A stretch of 10,957 nt of DNA from an uncultured Fretibacterium sp. (GTDB taxonomy: Bacteria; Synergistota; Synergistia; Synergistales; Aminobacteriaceae). The stretch's first letter is position 1, and every line of letters starts with the position of its first letter. Location: the NCBI GenBank assembly GCA_905373185.1, contig CAJPSE010000040.1:1-10957 (forward strand), read 5' to 3'. Below are positions 7,767 to 10,957 of this stretch, in pieces. Under the pieces are notes generated by a model. That model saw only the letters and a list, made by a program, of their open reading frames with translations. It had not been told where the DNA came from and searched no databases. The translations under genes and the position numbers were made by a program.

Positions 7767-9491
7767 CTATGCATATGAATCGCTATCCTCTGGATTTGCC
7801 ATTACAGCATCAATCGCGCCTAGAACAGGTTCAAAATTCTTGAAATCTACATTTTGGTAGTTTGAACTTACATATCTGGCAAAATCTTTTTTGTCATAAT
7901 ATTCTCCCCTACCATCCTGATTGCAAAGAACAAACTTTTTCCCTTTAATTTCCATTTCCAATACTTCTTCTGGAAATAAGTGTTCAATTTCAGCTTCTTT
8001 TCTATCTCCGGTTAAGGGAATTGTAAGAAGATATAAATTCCTAGCTTCTGGCAACTTTAGATAACAATCATTTTGTAACTTCTTTTTGTTTTGTTCAATA
8101 TCATCTTTTTTAAATACAGAATTCATAAATTTATACAAAGGCTTGGTTTTGGGTTGCAATTCATTGTCAAACAATAAAAACACCGGCATGCGGGGCTTAA
8201 AGGCCCCAACTTTATCGAAATACTCGTAAATTGACTTCTTCTTTTTCTTCCTTTCCTCTCTGCCAGTAAAATACTTATAAATAACTTGCATCGTGTCGGC
8301 TCCATCCTGTTGTATTCCCAAAAAATTTTCTATATTTTTTGTTTTTCCCAGAAAGGCTATCCTGAACATAAAATCGCTTTTTGTGTTTCTTGTTATTAAT
8401 CTAGGATATTTTTCATAAAGATTTTTAAGCGCAGAACGCATATATATTATATCTGTTTTTCCTTCTGTTACAATTAATGGCACATGAATTCCCAAAAAAT
8501 ATTTATAAAAAAGAAACTTTTGATATTCTTTTTCTCGTCCATTTAATTCTCTAAAGTTAATTTTTTTACCATCCAGATCCAGATTGTACTTGTCAATTTG
8601 GGTTATAAAAGAAAATCTACCCTCTAGTTGCGCCATGGTGCCGGACTCGCCATCAATAGTAAACTCACCCTTGGAATAAAATGAATGCGCCATTGCTCTA
8701 GTTGTTCTATAATATGCATGGCTGACGTTTATTTTTTTATTAACAACTAATCCAGTAACTGTTTGTCTAGCGTCTTTACATTGTAGCCTTGTCTTTTTAT
8801 TGTTAATTTTAAAGCCTGCAGATATGATTTCGCTTTCTAATTCCAATAAAAATTCATTTTTGTTTTCTAAGAAAAGCTTGTCGTTTGTGGAGAAGGTCAA
8901 ATCGTCAGCATATCTAGTATAATGTAACTTATACTTTTGGACTATCTTTATTAGCCGCTTATCCAATATTCGACAAATTAAATTTGTGATAATCGGTGAA
9001 GTGGGGGCTCCCTGAGGCAAAGAACCTTCAAAACAAGTTAACTGTGCAATTACAGTCGCTACTTCGTGCGGTAGAGGAAGGACTCTGTTTTTTTCGAAAA
9101 AACCTCTCACTCGGCCAAAATGAAAACTACCAAAAAAATTCTCCAAGTCCAGATTCAGCACAAAACGTTTATTCCTATGAGGTTTTGCGTTTGTAATAAT
9201 ACTTCTTTCTCTCTCAAATCCATGCGAAATAAGAGGATATATTCCTTTTCCTTGCTTTTCTATTTCCTTTTTGTATTCCAAAAGTGCGCTTGCAAGTTTT
9301 TTTTGTACACTCTTCAAAGAACCCATCGGAGCCCTAATTTGTCTCGTTTCTCCGTTTCTCTTAGGTATTTCAAATGAAGTATAGTAGCTATTAACATTTT
9401 TAATGTATAAAATATAGGTTAAAGTACTTCGCCGTATGTTGAGATAGTCTGCCAGTTGATTTCTTGTTTTTATATCATGGAAGCTTTTCAT
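7767..9491 (-). CDS. Retron reverse transcriptase fused to TOPRIM domain (Ec67-like)
   Basis: This 574-aa fusion combines two parts. Residues 1-about 300 are a retron-type RT: the NAxxH motif NAKPH (101-105), catalytic Asp115 in LNLDLENFF, LPQGAPTSPIITN (158-170), the active-site YADD (194-197) and the retron VTG motif (245-247). Residues about 335-530 form a TOPRIM-like domain: LIVTEGKTDIIYMRSAL with Glu343 and Asp347, and later VFLLFDNE with Asp442 and Glu444 as metal-ligand candidates. A lysine run (415-419) separates the halves of the TOPRIM part. Length and order match the Ec67 RT-TOPRIM class (I believe type I-C in current schemes). In known systems the RT makes msDNA from the adjacent ncRNA, and the fused effector causes abortive phage defence. 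The ATG has AGAGGA 8 bases upstream. Codon use is AT-rich, unlike all neighbours, so transfer is likely. All RT active-site residues look intact. Confidence 0.93.
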   Translation of the reverse strand: MKSFHDIKTRNQLADYLNIRRSTLTYILYIKNVNSYYTSFEIPKRNGETRQIRAPMGSLKSVQKKLASALLEYKKEIEKQGKGIYPLISHGFERERSIITNAKPHRNKRFVLNLDLENFFGSFHFGRVRGFFEKNRVLPLPHEVATVIAQLTCFEGSLPQGAPTSPIITNLICRILDKRLIKIVQKYKLHYTRYADDLTFSTNDKLFLENKNEFLLELESEIISAGFKINNKKTRLQCKDARQTVTGLVVNKKINVSHAYYRTTRAMAHSFYSKGEFTIDGESGTMAQLEGRFSFITQIDKYNLDLDGKKINFRELNGREKEYQKFLFYKYFLGIHVPLIVTEGKTDIIYMRSALKNLYEKYPRLITRNTKSDFMFRIAFLGKTKNIENFLGIQQDGADTMQVIYKYFTGREERKKKKKSIYEYFDKVGAFKPRMPVFLLFDNELQPKTKPLYKFMNSVFKKDDIEQNKKKLQNDCYLKLPEARNLYLLTIPLTGDRKEAEIEHLFPEEVLEMEIKGKKFVLCNQDGRGEYYDKKDFARYVSSNYQNVDFKNFEPVLGAIDAVMANPEDSDSYA

Positions 9492-9514
9492 GGCAAAATC
9501 CTCTCAGAATAAAG

Positions 9515-9655
9515 TAACGTGTGGCAACTCATAAAGCTGGGACAGAATGTATATGTCTTAAAATGCAGGTGAGGTCATTTGCCGAAAAAGAGCTAACGAC
9601 CGCCCATTTTAGTCAACACTCGCGACTCTCGAGTGAAAGAGCTTGCCACACGTTA
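9515..9655 (-). ncRNA. Retron msr-msd noncoding RNA with a1/a2 inverted repeat
   Basis: Immediately upstream of the RT gene, minus-strand TAACGTGTGGCAA (9655-9643, a1) pairs perfectly over 13 bp with TTGCCACACGTTA (9527-9515, a2). Inward pairing continues as CTC with GAG if G9642 is bulged. That G follows AA and is followed by C, giving the A-G-C context usual for the branching guanosine. An msr hairpin follows, stem CACTCG (9635-9630) with CGAGTG (9622-9617) and a 7-base loop. A second stem is GGTCGTT (9601-9595) with AATGACC (9579-9573), one G-U, 15-base loop. A short GACA/TGTC helix (9557-9541) lies in the presumed msd. The total of about 141 bases is close to what I recall for Ec67. The msr/msd border and msDNA ends cannot be fixed by eye. 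Confidence 0.85.
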
Positions 9656-9661
9656 GTAGCT

Positions 9662-9667
9662 ATTATA
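9662..9667 (-). promoter_or_regulatory. -10 box (TATAAT) of the retron promoter
   Basis: A perfect TATAAT (minus strand, 9667-9662) lies 6 bases before the a1 repeat, so transcription would begin at about the first base of the ncRNA. The -35 candidate 16-17 bases upstream (TGAGGC or GAGGCA, around 9685-9690) is poor. The -10 overlaps the TAA stop codon of the IS30-family transposase remnant. No separate promoter is apparent between the ncRNA and the RT gene, so both are probably on one transcript. Confidence 0.6.
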
Positions 9668-9860
9668 CATCTAGAATGAAAAATGCCTCATTAGGGGCAC
9701 GAAAGCCAAGAGACTTCCGGGAGCGATTGTTCAGGTGTTCCGCAATCCGCAGAACATCGTCGTTCTGAGCCTCCCGGAAGTCGAGCCCCTTGGGCAAAGA
9801 GCGTGCAAATGAGTCCATTTGTATTCTCGTTTCACGTTCCCAGGGGCTGCGGGGATGGAA
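9663..9860 (-). pseudogene. IS30-family transposase C-terminal remnant, frameshifted
   Basis: The minus strand gives three collinear pieces of an IS30 transposase C-terminus in shifted frames: FHPRSPWER (9860-9834), then NENTNGLI (about 9831-9808), then ARSLPKGLDF and REAQNDDVLRIAEHLNNRSR KSLGFRAPNEAFFILDV ending at TAA (9665-9663). The NENTNG motif contains the catalytic Glu of the IS30 DDE triad. Two small indels break the frame, one near 9832 and one near 9812. Everything upstream of about 9860 (most of the catalytic core) is missing. The remnant lies between the DUF6506 gene and the retron and forms the right border of the AT-rich insert. Confidence 0.75.
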
Positions 9861-9904
9861 TTCAGATCCTCCTCAAAAACCCAGCCCCGCGAACCGGAGG
9901 GCGT

Positions 9905-10189
9905 TCAGCCGGAAAAGGCGGTGCGATACACCTCGTCCTGTTCCGGGAAATGCGTGACATAGCCGACAGGAATCCTGTTTCCCGTCGCCTCGATGATCGC
10001 TCTCGCTCCGTCCTCGCCGAAAGCGCCGCAGAGCTCTATGCAGCCGACGCCCTCGCGCTCCAGCCTGAGCGCCTCCTCCTTCGCCTCCCCTATGCTCGCG
10101 ACGCCGACGATCCGGGCCGTACCGTCATGAATCGACGCCCTGTCCGCCTCGATATTGAAATCTCCCATAATCAGAAATGCAAATTTCAT
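9905..10189 (-). CDS. DUF6506 family protein
   Basis: This small cytoplasmic protein of 94 aa resembles the uncharacterised DUF6506 family: it opens MKFAFLIMGDF and contains RASIHDGTARIVGV, then GVGCIELCGAFGEDGARAII and NRIPVGYVTHFPEQDEVY. No catalytic mechanism is established to my knowledge. The ATG at 10189 is preferred over the longer reading at 10216, because GGAGG lies 9 bases upstream and the longer start would overlap the guaA coding end. It begins 17 bases after the guaA stop and is probably co-transcribed. A weak GC hairpin followed by five Ts (about 9868-9898 on the minus strand) could terminate the unit. Confidence 0.75.
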   Translation of the reverse strand: MKFAFLIMGDFNIEADRASIHDGTARIVGVASIGEAKEEALRLEREGVGCIELCGAFGEDGARAIIEATGNRIPVGYVTHFPEQDEVYRTAFSG

Positions 10190-10206
10190 AACACCCTGCC
10201 TCCAAT

Positions 10207-10957
10207 TCATTCCCACTCAATAGTCGCGGGCGGCTTCGAGGTCACGTCCAGCACCACGCGGTTGATCCCGCGTACCTCGTTGCAGATGCGCCGGGCTGTC
10301 ACATCCAGGACCTCCGGCGGGATGCGCACCCAATCGGCCGTCATGGCGTCCTGGGAGTTCACCGCGCGGAGCGCCAGCACCTCGTTGTAGGTGCGGCCGT
10401 CCCCCATCACGCCGACCGTCCGCACGGGGAGCAGGACGCAGAAGGACTGCCAGATCTTTTCGTAGAGCCCCGCCCTCTGCAGCTCCTCGCGAAAGATCGC
10501 GTCGGCGGCGCGCAGCGTGTCGAGGCGCGGCCTCGTGATTTCGCCAAGGCAGCGCACCGCGAGCCCGGGGCCCGGGAAGGGCTGTCGGTTCACGATGGCG
10601 TCCGGCACGCCGATGAGGCGCCCCAGCTCCCGGACCTCGTCCTTGAAGAGGTCCCGGAGCGGTTCCAGCAGGCGGAGCTTCATCTTCTCCGGCAGCCCGC
10701 CCACGTTGTGGTGCGACTTGATAAGCACCGAGCCCTTCTTGCTGCCGCTCTCGATGACGTCGGGATAGATCGTTCCCTGCAGGAGCCAGTCCACGCGGCC
10801 GACCTTCGCCGCCTCGGCGTCGAACACCTCGATGAAGAGCCCCCCGATGATGCGGCGCTTTTTCTCCGGGTCGGTCACCCCGGCCAGCTTGCCCAGGAAG
10901 AGCTCCGAGGCGTCCACATGGCGGACCGACAGCCCCAGCCCGTTGTAGGAATCCATG
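10207..10957 (-). CDS. guaA: GMP synthase (glutamine-hydrolysing), C-terminal part
   Basis: About 250 codons of the C-terminal region are present and the gene continues beyond the right edge of the window. GMP synthase converts XMP, ATP and glutamine to GMP in the last step of guanine nucleotide synthesis. The visible part covers the end of the ATP-pyrophosphatase domain ([10 protein letters not shown], then [20 protein letters not shown]) and the complete dimerisation domain ([31 protein letters not shown]), ending in the highly conserved KPPATIEWE. The C-terminus is intact. The methionine at 10956 is internal, not the start. The absent N-terminal portion would carry the glutamine amidotransferase. 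Confidence 0.97.
   Translation of the reverse strand, partial: MDSYNGLGLSVRHVDASELFLGKLAGVTDPEKKRRIIGGLFIEVFDAEAAKVGRVDWLLQGTIYPDVIESGSKKGSVLIKSHHNVGGLPEKMKLRLLEPLRDLFKDEVRELGRLIGVPDAIVNRQPFPGPGLAVRCLGEITRPRLDTLRAADAIFREELQRAGLYEKIWQSFCVLLPVRTVGVMGDGRTYNEVLALRAVNSQDAMTADWVRIPPEVLDVTARRICNEVRGINRVVLDVTSKPPATIEWE

Noticed and set aside
7564..7860. 98-codon plus-strand ORF across the junction and the 3' end of the RT gene
   Set aside because: The second half is the antisense of a well-supported RT/TOPRIM coding region, there is no ribosome binding site, and no family resemblance is seen.

Overview
The window comes from a GC-rich bacterial chromosome carrying one clearly foreign AT-rich insert. 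Nearly all genes read on the minus strand. The host cannot be named with confidence. The gene set (TAXI-type TRAP transporter, short malic enzyme, guaA followed by a DUF6506 gene) would fit an anaerobe such as a Synergistota member, but that is a low-confidence inference.

Right end (10957 to 9905): the C-terminal two thirds or so of GMP synthase (guaA), followed 17 bases later by a small DUF6506 protein. They look like one transcription unit. Next comes a frameshifted remnant of an IS30-family transposase (about 9860 to 9663).

Centre (9667 to 7767): an Ec67-like retron. A -10 box that overlaps the stop codon of the IS30 remnant stands just upstream of a structured noncoding RNA (about 9655-9515) closed by a perfect 13-bp a1/a2 inverted repeat. 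The RNA is followed 23 bases later by a 574-aa reverse transcriptase with retron motifs fused to a C-terminal TOPRIM domain. The insert is much more AT-rich than its surroundings. On its far side lie about 225 bases of unrecognised sequence and then an IS5-family transposase remnant (7540-7248), so the retron lies between two dead insertion sequences. A near-copy of the a1/a2 13-mer also sits beyond the RT gene at 7610-7622, which makes the unit look bounded by inverted repeats.

Left of the insert (7226 to 2120): a malic enzyme, then a sigma70-like promoter (6016-5988) driving a TAXI solute-binding protein. A strong intrinsic terminator follows, then the fused TRAP permease, which starts at a TTG and has five tandem 15-bp units at its N-terminus, then a histidine-phosphatase-family protein. 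The terminator probably sets a high binding-protein to permease ratio. Uptake of a small organic acid (TRAP) beside malic enzyme suggests C4-dicarboxylate or related carboxylate metabolism, but the substrate cannot be read from sequence.

Left end (2119 to 13): a decayed stretch with a plus-strand AraC-type DNA-binding-domain remnant and several repeats. Divergent to it are an O-methyltransferase-like SAM enzyme and a truncated carboxymuconolactone-decarboxylase-family fragment. The retron with its RNA is the most notable system in the window. It belongs to a known class (RT-TOPRIM, Ec67-like), but its sequence, boundaries and host setting may be new.
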